DNA from: Pectobacterium polaris
GTDB taxonomy: Bacteria > Pseudomonadota > Gammaproteobacteria > Enterobacterales > Enterobacteriaceae
Length of the DNA: 64,000 bases
Reading direction: 5' to 3'
Assembly: GCF_002307355.1 (NCBI RefSeq)
Contig: NZ_CP017481.1
Location: forward strand, 4,340,001-4,404,000
A program made the translations under genes and the position numbers. Within the stretch, counting starts at the first letter, position 1. Every line of letters starts with the position of its first letter. Shown piece by piece: positions 41,252 to 51,032 of the stretch. The notes under the pieces are model-generated. The model saw only the letters and a list, made by a program, of their open reading frames with translations, had not been told where the DNA came from and made no database searches.

Positions 41252-41350
41252 ATGTCACTACATCTCATACGCGATTCCGCGTTGACTACCTACGCCCTGC
41301 CGTTCTGTCTGGCTTTGGGCGTTTCCCGTGCGGCTATTCAGGCTCGATAG
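41252..41350 (+). CDS. Possible 32-residue leader ORF ahead of the second pilin
   Basis: ATG at 41252 with a strong AAGGAG seven bases upstream, reading 32 codons (starts MSLHLIRDSALTTYALPF) to TAG 41350. It ends 14 bases before the second pilin's likely ATG and is in a different frame. The peptide has no recognised domain. It may couple translation, or be the remnant of an older pilin start after a frameshift. Confidence 0.4.
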   Translation: MSLHLIRDSALTTYALPFCLALGVSRAAIQAR

Positions 41351-41364
41351 CCGCGGGTATTGCG

Positions 41365-41901
41365 ATGCGTTTTCCATCGGCATTGATTTTCTCGTTCCTG
41401 CTGTCTGGTTCCATCGTTCCCACGGTGGCGATGGCGCTCACCGTGAGCAGCACATTCGATGTCACCGCAACGATACAAAAAGGCTGTGTATTTGGCACCA
41501 GCACAGCAAGCAGCCAGCCCAATATGGGAACGCTTAACTTTGGGACGCGCAGCGCCACGGCGACCAACGTGGATGTCGCCAGCACCAGCGGCGGGGGGTC
41601 GATTATCGCCACCTGTACACCTGGCACTAACGCCATCATTGAACTGGGCTACGGTACCAATGGCGGCAGCAGCGCGCAGCGTTATCTGAAGAACGCGGCC
41701 GGGACACGCCTGTTGGCCTACCAGCTTTACCGCGATGCGGCACGCACACAGGTCTGGGGAACGGGAAGTCTGGCGCTCAGCATTGTCTCTTTTCCCGCCA
41801 CAACCCAGACCTACACCGTTTACGCCCGCTATTTTGGCGGCACGCCTCTGCCTCCTGCGGGGGTTTATACCGATAACGTGACCGTCAGCCTGACTTATTA
41901 A
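41365..41901 (+). CDS. Spore coat U-domain pilin, second subunit
   Basis: 178 codons from ATG 41365, whose product has a clean signal peptide (MRFPSALIFSFLLSGSIVPT...AMA). SCPU domain with Cys in QKGCVFG and ATCTPG, C-terminal strand GVYTDNVTVSLTY. The frame is open upstream to 41206, but those residues do not look like pilin. The ATG has a poor ribosome site, while the best one in the gap belongs to the 32-codon ORF at 41252. Minor or adaptor subunit of the pilus. Confidence 0.8.
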   Translation: MRFPSALIFSFLLSGSIVPTVAMALTVSSTFDVTATIQKGCVFGTSTASSQPNMGTLNFGTRSATATNVDVASTSGGGSIIATCTPGTNAIIELGYGTNGGSSAQRYLKNAAGTRLLAYQLYRDAARTQVWGTGSLALSIVSFPATTQTYTVYARYFGGTPLPPAGVYTDNVTVSLTY

Positions 41902-41924
41902 AAACACAACAGGGTGAACACAGG

Positions 41925-42710
41925 ATGAAAAGGAAAATGACGTTTTTTATTCGGGCAATGTTTTTTTTATTAAGCGGTTTCAGCGCATTTTGCTTTGCCG
42001 CCAGTTCTATTCTCGTTTGGCCGATTTATCAGGTCATTGAGTCCGATGAGAACAGCTCAGCGCTCTGGTTGGAAAATAAAGGCACTGCGCCCGTTGGCTT
42101 ACAAATTCGTATTGTGTCCTGGAAGCAAATAGATTTTCAGGATCGTTATGCCGAGCAAAGTAACGTGATTGCCACACCGCCGTTCATGACGCTGGAGCCG
42201 GGCAAGCGCAATATGATACGCCTGATTCGCGTCAACCCTGCCCCCGCCAATACCGAACAGGCTTACCGCATCATCGTTGATGAAATCTCCGCGCCCTACC
42301 AACAAGATGCACCACAGATGGGGCTGCAATTCCAGATGCGCTATCTGCTGCCGCTGTTTCTTGATGGTGCAGGCATTTGGACACATAGTCGCCCGGACAA
42401 ACGACGCGCCACCGCCGAGCCTACGCTGCCCGTGCTCAGTTGGCGAGTTAGCGCAGTTGGGGGGAAAAACTATCTTTATGTCCGCAATCGTGGCGTCGTC
42501 CATGCCCGCTTAAGCAACGTTTATTGGTCAGCCGACCAAAGCGGGAAAGGAAGCCGGATAAAGGTAACCGACGGCTTTTTAGGCTATGTGCTACCGGGAC
42601 AAGAGATGCGCTGGCCGCTGCCTGCGGGCGTATCCACACCGGGTGCAGCAATGCAGCTCTTCACCAGCCTGATCGATATCACCGACCCCATTTTGATAAA
42701 ACGCGAATGA
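41925..42710 (+). CDS. Periplasmic pilus chaperone (archaic chaperone-usher type)
   Basis: 261 codons, signal peptide ending SAFCFA. PapD-like fold: first strand SSILVWPIYQVIESDENSSALWL, the basic anchor segment PGKRNMIRLIRV, domain 2 from about residue 155 (PVLSWRV). CsuC-like. Shields pilin subunits by donor-strand complementation before usher delivery. Third in the operon. Confidence 0.87.
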   Translation: MKRKMTFFIRAMFFLLSGFSAFCFAASSILVWPIYQVIESDENSSALWLENKGTAPVGLQIRIVSWKQIDFQDRYAEQSNVIATPPFMTLEPGKRNMIRLIRVNPAPANTEQAYRIIVDEISAPYQQDAPQMGLQFQMRYLLPLFLDGAGIWTHSRPDKRRATAEPTLPVLSWRVSAVGGKNYLYVRNRGVVHARLSNVYWSADQSGKGSRIKVTDGFLGYVLPGQEMRWPLPAGVSTPGAAMQLFTSLIDITDPILIKRE

Positions 42711-42768
42711 TGGGTCGATTAACGACAGCGGCGTGTTTATTGACCGTACCGCTAGGATGAGGTCAGGC

Positions 42769-45135
42769 ATGAAGAGTAAAACAGGTATGTTCCCCCTGCT
42801 CATCTATGCCCCGTTTACGCTGTTTTATTCTGCGACGATTCTCGCGGAAGACTATACCGATCTTCCCCCGCCCCCCAGCGCCATGCCCTCACTCAGCGAA
42901 TCCGTTTACTATTTAACGATTTCCGTCAACGGGCAGAGCGATAATCTGGTCGTGCCTGTCACGTATCGTGAGGGAAACTATTATGTGGATGCAGCAACAC
43001 TGCGTTCGAATCATGTCCGTCTATCGGAGCAAAGCGTGGGGCTGGTGAATGTCAGCGCCCTGCCAGAAGTCACCGCCGATTACGATCAGGCCATACAGCA
43101 GCTAAAAATCACCGTGCCTACACTCTGGCTACCCGAGCAATCTGTTGAAGGCGGCGGGCAGGACATGATGCGCTTTCCCGCCCGCAGCAGCCCTGGGTTA
43201 TTGTTCAACTATAACCTTTATTACACCTCACCCCGCGGCAATTCAGACTCACTCAACAGTTGGATGGAACAGCGTTTTTTTAGCCCTTACGGTACCTTAT
43301 CCAATACGGGGGTCTACTATTTCACCTCGGGCAGCGATACCGCACAGCAAGATGGCTATCAGCGTTTCGATACCTATTGGCGCTATAACGATAACGAACG
43401 CATGCTCACCTATCAGGTTGGTGACCTGATTAGCAACTCGCTGACGTGGAGCAACTCGGTGCGTATGGGCGGTCTGCGCGTCGCCCGCAATTTCGGCCTT
43501 CGCCCGGATATCGTCACCTATCCGATGTTGCAATATACCGGTACGGCCGCCGTGCCCAGCACGCTTGATCTGTTTATCAACGGGTATAAAGCAAACAGCA
43601 CCAGCCTGAATGCTGGCCCCTTCACCCTCACGAATACGCCTTACCTGAACGGCGCAGGGGAAGCCACCGTCATTACCACTGACGCTCAGGGGCGGCAGAT
43701 TTCTACCACGATCCCGTTTTACGTCTCCAACGCATTGTTAAGAGAGGGGTTAAGCGATTTCGATCTGTCCGTTGGCGTGTTACGTCAGGACTATGGCATA
43801 AAGAATAATGCCTACACTGACGATCCTGCTGTCAGCGGCATCTATCGCTATGGGTTGACCAATAAGCTGACCGTGTCAGTGCATGGCGAAGCCGTACAGG
43901 ATCTCTATCTGCTCGGTGCAGGAGCCGATTTTACCCTTGGCCGCTGGGGCACCCTGAGTTCGTCCTACAGTCAGAGCGAAAAGGAAGCCACCGGACACCA
44001 GTACACCACGGGCTACTCTTACTACGCTTCCGCGTTTGGCCTGAATGTTCAACATGCCAAACGCAGTGAGGAATACCGCGATTTAACGGCCGTACTCGCA
44101 GAAGGCCGCCTCAGCCGAGAAAGCTATCAGGCAACGCTCAGCAGCCAGCTGTTCGGCGAAGGCAACGGTTCATTCGGCGTGGGTTATTTCGATATCCGCG
44201 CGTACGATTCCACCCGTACTCGCCTGCTGAACTTCTCTTTCAGCCGTCAGGTCTGGCAAGACAGCTCTATTTATCTCGCCTTTAACAAAGCGCTGGGAGA
44301 AAACGGCTACAGCGCCCAGATCCAGTTCGTGATGCCTTTTGGTACAAACGGCAGCATCAATGCCGGCGTTCAGCGCGACAACAATGGCGATTATTCACCG
44401 CGTGTCGGGGTGAACCGTACCGCCCCGACAGAAGGTGGATTAGGCTGGAATGCGGCCTATGGCGCGGGGGAAAATCCTTATCACCAAGGCTCGCTGAACT
44501 GGCGCGGCCCTTATGCCATGGTTGCTGGTGGTACGTATGGCAATGAAGGAAACACCACGCAATGGGGTGAACTGAGTGGCTCGCTGATCTACATGAACGG
44601 GGGGCTTTTCGCCAGTAACCGTATCAACGATGCTTTTATTGTGGTCGATACCGAGGGATACCCTGACGTCCCGGTAAAATATGAAAACCAGTTAGTAGGA
44701 AAAACCAACAAACGCGGTCATTTGCTTGTGCCGTGGGTCGTGTCCAATTACCCCGCGAAAGTGGAAATCGACACACTACAACTGCCAGCCAACGTCACCA
44801 CGCCACAGGTGGAATCGCGCGTGGCGGTCAAAGAAGGCAGCGGCACCATCGTTACGTTCCCCGTTCATGCTGTGCGATCCGCCAACATTAAGCTACGCAA
44901 TACGGATGGCAACTCACTCACCATCGGCACTTGGATAACAAACGAGGTCAGCGGGGACACCACCATCAGCGGCTACGATGGCCTGGTCTATTTCACCAAT
45001 CTGGGAACCTCGAACCGCTTACGCTTTAAACAAGAAGACGGGCGGCTTTGCCGAGTGGAATTTTCACTGCCGGAATCACAAACCATGATGGCGACCATCG
45101 GCCCGCTTACCTGCCAGACTGACTCAAAAGGATAA
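42769..45135 (+). CDS. Outer-membrane usher (archaic type)
   Basis: 788 codons from ATG 42769 (GAGG 9 nt upstream); a GTG at 42733 and an ATG at 42757 are alternatives. FimD/PapC-like: N-terminal chaperone-binding domain, a 24-strand barrel region with plug (GGLRVARNFGLRPDIVTYPM, PSTLDLFINGYKA), and C-terminal domains ending CRVEFSLPESQ. CsuD-like. Secretes and assembles the pilus across the outer membrane. Confidence 0.88.
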   Translation: MKSKTGMFPLLIYAPFTLFYSATILAEDYTDLPPPPSAMPSLSESVYYLTISVNGQSDNLVVPVTYREGNYYVDAATLRSNHVRLSEQSVGLVNVSALPEVTADYDQAIQQLKITVPTLWLPEQSVEGGGQDMMRFPARSSPGLLFNYNLYYTSPRGNSDSLNSWMEQRFFSPYGTLSNTGVYYFTSGSDTAQQDGYQRFDTYWRYNDNERMLTYQVGDLISNSLTWSNSVRMGGLRVARNFGLRPDIVTYPMLQYTGTAAVPSTLDLFINGYKANSTSLNAGPFTLTNTPYLNGAGEATVITTDAQGRQISTTIPFYVSNALLREGLSDFDLSVGVLRQDYGIKNNAYTDDPAVSGIYRYGLTNKLTVSVHGEAVQDLYLLGAGADFTLGRWGTLSSSYSQSEKEATGHQYTTGYSYYASAFGLNVQHAKRSEEYRDLTAVLAEGRLSRESYQATLSSQLFGEGNGSFGVGYFDIRAYDSTRTRLLNFSFSRQVWQDSSIYLAFNKALGENGYSAQIQFVMPFGTNGSINAGVQRDNNGDYSPRVGVNRTAPTEGGLGWNAAYGAGENPYHQGSLNWRGPYAMVAGGTYGNEGNTTQWGELSGSLIYMNGGLFASNRINDAFIVVDTEGYPDVPVKYENQLVGKTNKRGHLLVPWVVSNYPAKVEIDTLQLPANVTTPQVESRVAVKEGSGTIVTFPVHAVRSANIKLRNTDGNSLTIGTWITNEVSGDTTISGYDGLVYFTNLGTSNRLRFKQEDGRLCRVEFSLPESQTMMATIGPLTCQTDSKG

Positions 45136-45139
45136 AACG

Positions 45140-46150
45140 ATGCTGACCCCGATACCGAAAATCCAGCACTTCTTCCCTGCCAACCGGCGAGCTGCCCGTT
45201 GGCTACGTCTGGCCTTCCTGTCGATGGCGCTGTATTACGCGCCCTTTAGCTACGCCGCCTGCACGACGCCACCGAGTTCCACTACGCTGGGGCCTTATGC
45301 CTCTTCCGTTGTCGGCGTTAACGGGACACCCCAGATCGTGACATCAGGCAGTGGATTCCGCTGTACAGGGAGTGTGTTGAGTTTAGCCAGTACCAATACG
45401 ATTACCGTCACAATACTCGATGACAGTAACCCCAGCGATACCGCCATGCGGATGCGCAGAGGGGCGAGCACAGACTACGTTCCCTATAGTCTGTGTATCG
45501 ATTCTAGCTGCGGGACGCTCTATAACATCGGTTCAACTTACACCTGGTCTCGGACTACGTTTCTGGGCATCTTAGGTCTGTTCAATTCAGCGGATGGCTC
45601 CATACCGATCTATATCCGCACCAGTATCGGCAACAACGTTGCCGCTGGAACCTATACCGATACGGTGACCATCAAGTGGGATTATCGACTTTGTTCGCTG
45701 GGGGCATTAGGTCTTTGCGTTTACGAACAGGGAACAACCACCTCAACCCTCAATATCACCATGAACATCACCAATGATTGCCAGATCACCAGCGCGCCGA
45801 ATATCAGTTTTGGTACGGCGGCGTTCCCTGCCGATTTTGCGGCGGTCAACAATAACCTCGGCGTTCGCTGTACGCTGCTGGGTGCCTATACCGTCAAGCT
45901 GGTCAGTACCCACCCCGACGATGCCAACTGGCGTAGAATGACGGCCACCGTCGGCGGCACGCCTTACTATTTGCAATATCAGCTCTACCGCACGGGGAAC
46001 ATCGCCTGGACCGAGACTAACGATTACAGCGGGGCGGGGACGGGGATCACACAGAATATCCCATATACCGCCCGAATTAACGCCAGTCAGGCCAGCAAGC
46101 CGGAGGGCGCGTATAAAGATACCGTCACGATTAACGTCACGATCAACTAG
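45140..46150 (+). CDS. Two-domain SCPU tip adhesin
   Basis: 336 codons with a signal peptide ending near FSYA. Two SCPU domains: residues about 40-195 (CTTPPSSTTLGPYASS, ending TYTDTVTIKWDY) and about 210-336 (NDCQITSAPNISFG, ending YKDTVTINVTIN). This architecture and last-in-operon place match CsuE, the tip adhesin of archaic pili. The gene starts 4 bases after the usher stop. Its own stop overlaps the 3' end of fadJ by 8 bases on the opposite strand. Confidence 0.85.
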   Translation: MLTPIPKIQHFFPANRRAARWLRLAFLSMALYYAPFSYAACTTPPSSTTLGPYASSVVGVNGTPQIVTSGSGFRCTGSVLSLASTNTITVTILDDSNPSDTAMRMRRGASTDYVPYSLCIDSSCGTLYNIGSTYTWSRTTFLGILGLFNSADGSIPIYIRTSIGNNVAAGTYTDTVTIKWDYRLCSLGALGLCVYEQGTTTSTLNITMNITNDCQITSAPNISFGTAAFPADFAAVNNNLGVRCTLLGAYTVKLVSTHPDDANWRRMTATVGGTPYYLQYQLYRTGNIAWTETNDYSGAGTGITQNIPYTARINASQASKPEGAYKDTVTINVTIN

Positions 46151-48379
46151 CGCGCTGGTCTTCATCGGTTGGCGGATAAAACGTCCGCCGACCTTCCCGC
46201 ATCGCGAGTAGACGTTCACACGGCGCGAACCGATCGCCATACTGTTGTTGCAACACCAGCAGCGTTTTCACTACCGTTTCCACTCCCAGACGATCCATAT
46301 AGTGGAACGGCCCGCCGAGGAAAGGGGGAAGCCAATGCCAAATACCGCGCCGATATCGCCATCGCGGGCACACTGGATCACCCCTTCATCCAGACAACGC
46401 GCGGCCTCATTCAGCATCATCATCACAGCACGCTGGCTGATGAGCGCGGGGTCGATATGGGCCTTCGGTGTCACATCCAGCAGCGGATAAACCGAGCTGT
46501 CTACCTCTCTGCCCGCGTGCCAGAAACGGCGCGTTTTATTGTACCGATAGAACCCTTTCCCATTCTTGCGCCCTTTGCGCCCATCTTTCAGGATCGCATC
46601 AAACGCTGGCGGGGAGGTAAAGCGCTTGCCCAGTTCTTCACTCAGCACTGGCACAATTTTGGTCGCGACATCAATACCGACTTCATCAAGCAGCGCAAGC
46701 GGGCCGACGGGGAAGCCAAAACGCACCAGCGCATAGTCAATCGATTCGATCGGCTCCCCTTCCAGCAGGCAATAAGCGGCTTCGTTGATATAAGGCGCTA
46801 ATATGCGGTTCACATAAAAACCGGCGCTGTCGCCCACGACAATCGCGGTTTTCCCCTGCTTTCTCGCCAGAGCCACCGTCGTTGCGACCGTCTCTGCGCT
46901 GGTGTGAGCGTGGGGAATAACCTCAACCAGCGGCATTTTATCCACCGGGCTAAAGTAGTGCAGACCCACAACCTGCTGCGGGCGGCGGGCGCCCTCTGCG
47001 ATCTGGTGGATCGGCAGCGAGGACGTATTCGACGCAAAAATCGTGTGCGGTGCAGCATGATCTTCAATCTCCGCCACCATTTGCCGTTTCAGCGCCAGAT
47101 CTTCAAAAACGGCCTCAATGACGATATCCGCATGTTCAAAACCACGATAGTCCGTACTACCGGAAATCAACGTCATCAGCCGCTGGCGCTCCGTCGGCTT
47201 CATCCGCTTACTCTGAACGCGCTTGGTCAGCAGCTCCCAGTTGTACTTCAGCGCATGGTTAATGCCCTGTTCATTGATATCTTTAATACGCACCGGCAAC
47301 TGCCCGCGCGTCGTCGTCACGCTGGCAATCCCACCGCCCATCAGCCCACCGCCGAGAATACCGACGCGGTGGATCGGCTTCGCTTCAGAAGCCGCACCGG
47401 AGGTTTTCTTTAATGCATTGGAGGCAAAGAACAGATGGCGTAGCGCGGCCGATTCCGGCGTCATCACCAGTTTTCCGAACGCTTTCGCCTCATGCCGATA
47501 CCCTTCCTCACGGCCTTTTTCTATGCCACGCCGCACCACCTGAATGATTTTTTCCGTGGCCGGATAGTTGCCGTGTGTTTTCGCACGCGTTTTGCGTTTC
47601 ACCATTTTGAACAGCACATGGCGAATACCCGGACTGCTCAGCAAACGCGAACGCCAGCCCAGCGGCACCGCTTTGCGTTTTCCTTTTTTGAGAATCTCGA
47701 CCGCCGTCTCCAGCAGAATATCGTGCGGGACAGCTTCATCAACCAGCCCCTGTCGTAGTGCCTGACTCGCACGGAGGTGTCGACCCGTCAGAATGAGATC
47801 CAGCGTGCTATCCAGACCAATTAACCGTGGCAAACGCTGTGTTCCGCCTGAACCGGGAAGAAGGCCAAGCTGCACTTCCGGTAACCCCAGCACCGTTTTT
47901 TCATCCAGCGAGCAGACGCGATAGTCGCAGGCCAATGCCAGCTCCAGCCCACCGCCCAGACAGGCACCGTGTATCGCGGCCACCACAGGGAACGGCAGCG
48001 CGGCCACCTGATCGAACGTTTCCTGCCCTTGCTTCGCCAGATTTTCTGCCTGTTCGGCGCTGCTGCACTGGTTCAACATGGTGATATCCGCACCGGCGAT
48101 AAACGAATCAGGCTTGGCGGAAATAAAAATCAGCCCTCTGAGCGTCGCATGCTGCCGCGCCTGCTCGAAGACCGAAAGAATCTGTTCTGCAAATTCGCTC
48201 TTTAGCGTGTTCACCTTCTCACCGGGAACATCAATGCAAATAACACCGATATTGTCCGGCCGAATGGTGAGGGAAAAAGCAGTCGGGCTTTCTGTTACGG
48301 GCGCTGTTCTTTCCGTTGCAGATGATGTTTTTTCCGTTGCAGACGATGTTGTCACGGAGAAAGGCTGTTGATCGTTCAT
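46143..48379 (-). pseudogene. fadJ: Fatty acid oxidation complex alpha subunit FadJ, frameshifted near the 3' end
   Basis: Enoyl-CoA hydratase ([18 protein letters not shown]) plus 3-hydroxyacyl-CoA dehydrogenase ([39 protein letters not shown]) of the anaerobic beta-oxidation complex. The frame from ATG 48379 is intact to FGIGFP, then runs to an early stop at 46271. The expected continuation ([14 protein letters not shown], to 46143) sits in another frame. A run of five Gs at 46324-46328 (six expected) explains it. The restored protein would be about 745 residues. Could be a sequencing error. ATG overlaps the fadI stop by 4 bases. Confidence 0.85.
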
Positions 48380-49689
48380 GGCGTCACCTCCAGTACCATT
48401 GCCGCACCCAGCCCGCCAGCCGCACAAGCGGTGGTTAATCCCAGCCCGCCGCCGCGACGACGCAGTTCATTCAGCGTTTGGGTAATCATCCTCGCCCCGG
48501 TGGCGGCAAAGGGGTGCCCATAGGCAATGGATCCCCCCAGCACATTAAATTTGTCGCGATCCACTTCGCCCAGCGCGGCGTTTCTGCCTAATTGATTCCG
48601 AGCGAACTCATCGCTGGCAAACAGTTTGAGATTTGCCAACGTCTGGGCTGCAAAGGCTTCGTGCATATCAATGAGTGTGAGATCGGCCAGCGTCACACCG
48701 GCCCTTGCCAACGCCAGCGGGGAGGCATAAGCCGGCCCCAACAACATATCACGCTGCACGCCGATGGCGCTGAATGCATAGCTGCGCAGATAGCCTAGCG
48801 GCGTGAGCCCCAGACTTTTGGCCTTGGATTCACTCATCATCAGCACCGCCGCCGCGCCATCCGTTAACGGCGTACTGTTCGCCGCCGTGACCGTACCGTG
48901 TCGGCGATCGAACGCCGGGCGTAAGCGGGAATACTGATCCAGTGCGGAATCATGGCGCACGTTGTTATCTTCACTCAGCGCCTTGTCATAAGGTGGGACG
49001 TAAGCCGTCATGACTTCATCGCGCAGCACGCCGGATTCCCAGGCCTGAGCCGCCAGCTTGTGCGAGCGGTGCGCCAGTTCATCCTGCTCTTCACGCGTGA
49101 TGCCGTAGGTTTTTGCCATTTGCTCGGCGGTATCGCCCATGCGCAGCCCGGTGGAATACTCCGCCACGGCGGGCGCAACCGGCAGCAGATCTTTCGGGCG
49201 CAGGCCGCTTAACAGTTTCAATTTCTGGCCCAGCGTCCGAGCCTTGTTCATATCCACCAGCGTTCTGGCCAGGGCTTTACTGACACCAATCGGCAGCACA
49301 GAAGAGGAATCTGCCCCGCCAGCAATGCCGACTTCCACCGTGCCTGCCATGATGCTTTCCGCCACATTGGCGACCGCCTGAAAGCTGGTAGCACAGGCGC
49401 GCGACACGCTGTAGGCATCGGTATGCACACTCATGCCCGTACCGAGCACGATCTCTCTGGCAATATTCGGCGCTTCAGGCATTTGAACCACCTGTCCGAA
49501 CACCAATAGCTCGATCAATTCAGGATCGATCCCCGTGCGAACCAGTAATTCGCTGGTGACGAGCTTTCCTAATTCGATAGCTGGTACACCATGATAGGCT
49601 GTTGCCTGCCGGGCAAATGGGGTGCGTAATCCGCTCACGAACGCAATGCGATCGCCACGGCGGGTTATCAGAGGTAATACCTCGCTCAT
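48376..49689 (-). CDS. fadI: 3-ketoacyl-CoA thiolase FadI
   Basis: 437 codons from ATG 49689 ([17 protein letters not shown]), E. coli FadI length. Last step of beta-oxidation in the FadIJ complex. Active Cys99 in SRACATSF, His in [11 protein letters not shown], and [16 protein letters not shown] with CAAGG at the end. First gene of fadIJ, with a FadR-like site 37 bases upstream. Confidence 0.97.
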   Translation of the reverse strand: MSEVLPLITRRGDRIAFVSGLRTPFARQATAYHGVPAIELGKLVTSELLVRTGIDPELIELLVFGQVVQMPEAPNIAREIVLGTGMSVHTDAYSVSRACATSFQAVANVAESIMAGTVEVGIAGGADSSSVLPIGVSKALARTLVDMNKARTLGQKLKLLSGLRPKDLLPVAPAVAEYSTGLRMGDTAEQMAKTYGITREEQDELAHRSHKLAAQAWESGVLRDEVMTAYVPPYDKALSEDNNVRHDSALDQYSRLRPAFDRRHGTVTAANSTPLTDGAAAVLMMSESKAKSLGLTPLGYLRSYAFSAIGVQRDMLLGPAYASPLALARAGVTLADLTLIDMHEAFAAQTLANLKLFASDEFARNQLGRNAALGEVDRDKFNVLGGSIAYGHPFAATGARMITQTLNELRRRGGGLGLTTACAAGGLGAAMVLEVTP

Positions 49690-49725
49690 AAACGCTCCTG
49701 TTAACCGAAAATAAAGTACGCGCAC

Positions 49726-49742
49726 AACAGGTCAGACCTGAT
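49726..49742. promoter_or_regulatory. FadR operator of fadIJ
   Basis: AACAGGTCAGACCTGAT, a near-palindromic match to the FadR consensus (core TGGTCnGACCT-like), placed just before fadI. Confidence 0.65.
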
Positions 49743-49857
49743 TTCATTGTTAACCAGATAGTTACATTACGCAAAGCTGCGCAACACAAAAGTGTGAAGA
49801 GCATGCGATTGTCAGCCCTGATACCATCAACCTTATGACAAGACTCAGGTGATAAAG

Positions 49858-50622
49858 ATGACTAACGCAACCGAAGAAAGCAGGAACTGGTTTTCCTCAG
49901 GTGGAGAGAGCTATGCTCGCTACCGACCGCAATATCCGCCCGAACTGGCAGAATACCTTTCCAGCCTCGCACCAAATACCCAAAACGCGCTGGATGTGGG
50001 ATGCGGGACTGGGCAGCTTACGCGACAGTTGGCTGAACATTTCGACGCAGTAAAAGGTATCGATCCCAGCGCGAGTCAGCTAGGCAACGCCGTTGCACAC
50101 CATCGTATCGACTACACATGTTCCCCCGCAGAAAATTTGCCCGGACAGCCACTCTCTTACAGCTTGATTACCGCAGCGCAGGCCGCGCACTGGTTCAAGT
50201 TGGACGCGTTTTATCAGGAAGTCCGCAGAGTGGCAGTCCCTCAGGGAATATTGGCTCTCATCAGCTATGGCGTTATGCAGCTTGATGACGATCTGAACGA
50301 CAGATTTCGTCAGTTTTATTACGAAGAGATTGGCCCGTTTTGGCCTGCTGAACGCCACCTGGTTGACAATGGATATCGAGACATCCCTTTTCCCTTTGAT
50401 GAAATTGCCGCGCCTCCCCTGAACATCCGCCTTGAATGGCCGCTAGACGCCCTAATTGGCTATATTTCGACCTGGTCTGCCGTCGCCAGTGCCCGAGAAG
50501 CAGGGCGAGAGGAAATGCTGTGCCGTTTTTATGAAGACATTGCGACGCTCTGGGGAACGCCGACAACATGCCGACCGATTCTATGGCCGATTAACATGCG
50601 CATTGGGAGAATTGAAAAGTGA
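49858..50622 (+). CDS. Class I SAM-dependent methyltransferase
   Basis: 254 codons from ATG 49858 with AGGTG upstream. Methyltransf_11-type fold: motif I ALDVGCGTGQLTRQLAE (residues about 45-60), acidic residue of GIDPSASQ, and post-motif AAQAAHWF. Resembles small-molecule methyltransferases annotated only generally; substrate unknown. Divergent from fadI, convergent with yfcZ. Not present at this place in E. coli. Confidence 0.8.
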   Translation: MTNATEESRNWFSSGGESYARYRPQYPPELAEYLSSLAPNTQNALDVGCGTGQLTRQLAEHFDAVKGIDPSASQLGNAVAHHRIDYTCSPAENLPGQPLSYSLITAAQAAHWFKLDAFYQEVRRVAVPQGILALISYGVMQLDDDLNDRFRQFYYEEIGPFWPAERHLVDNGYRDIPFPFDEIAAPPLNIRLEWPLDALIGYISTWSAVASAREAGREEMLCRFYEDIATLWGTPTTCRPILWPINMRIGRIEK

Positions 50623-50691
50623 CAACACCACCGACAGGGGTGGATATAAACAGCGAAGGGGAAATAAACAACGAAAGAGAAATAAAGCGAG

Positions 50692-50727
50692 TCTGGCAGA
50701 CTTTGCGATAACGCAATGCCTGCCAGA
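50692..50727. terminator. Long hairpin between converging methyltransferase gene and yfcZ
   Basis: TCTGGCAG/CTGCCAGA outer arms and TTGCG/CGCAA inner arms form an almost continuous stem. No clean T run on either side, so terminator function is provisional. Confidence 0.5.
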
Positions 50728-50735
50728 AGGAAGAC

Positions 50736-51032
50736 TTAACGCAGGCCGAGCTGGAAAATCATCGTTTCAGCCTGGCAGCTGAACGTGAAATCAATGTCCA
50801 GTTTAACGCCGCCGTCTACGTCTTCCAGCGTGCTGGTGATTTCGCAAGGTTCGGATTCTACCGCACGCGCTTTTTCCGTCAGGGCGGCGAGAGTCGCTTC
50901 CGCCTCAGCACGATCGCCGAAAACGTTACTGTAAGACGCCGTGCAATCCGTGTTATCCATGATTGTGCCGACATCGACACAGCAGCAGGCTGCGGTTTCT
51001 TCAGCACTGCATTTGTTGATTACGTTCGTCAT
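50736..51032 (-). CDS. yfcZ: YfcZ/YiiS family protein (DUF406)
   Basis: 98 codons matching E. coli YfcZ: Cys-rich N-terminus (CSAEETAACCCVDVGTIMD) and C-terminal beta part LDIDFTFSCQAETMIFQLGL. Small soluble protein, function unknown. Sits divergent from fadL as in E. coli. Confidence 0.92.
   Translation of the reverse strand: MTNVINKCSAEETAACCCVDVGTIMDNTDCTASYSNVFGDRAEAEATLAALTEKARAVESEPCEITSTLEDVDGGVKLDIDFTFSCQAETMIFQLGLR

Noticed and set aside
41338..41907. 189-codon minus-strand frame opposite the second pilin
   Set aside because: Composition is typical of an antisense shadow, without domain or ribosome site; the plus-strand pilin is clear.
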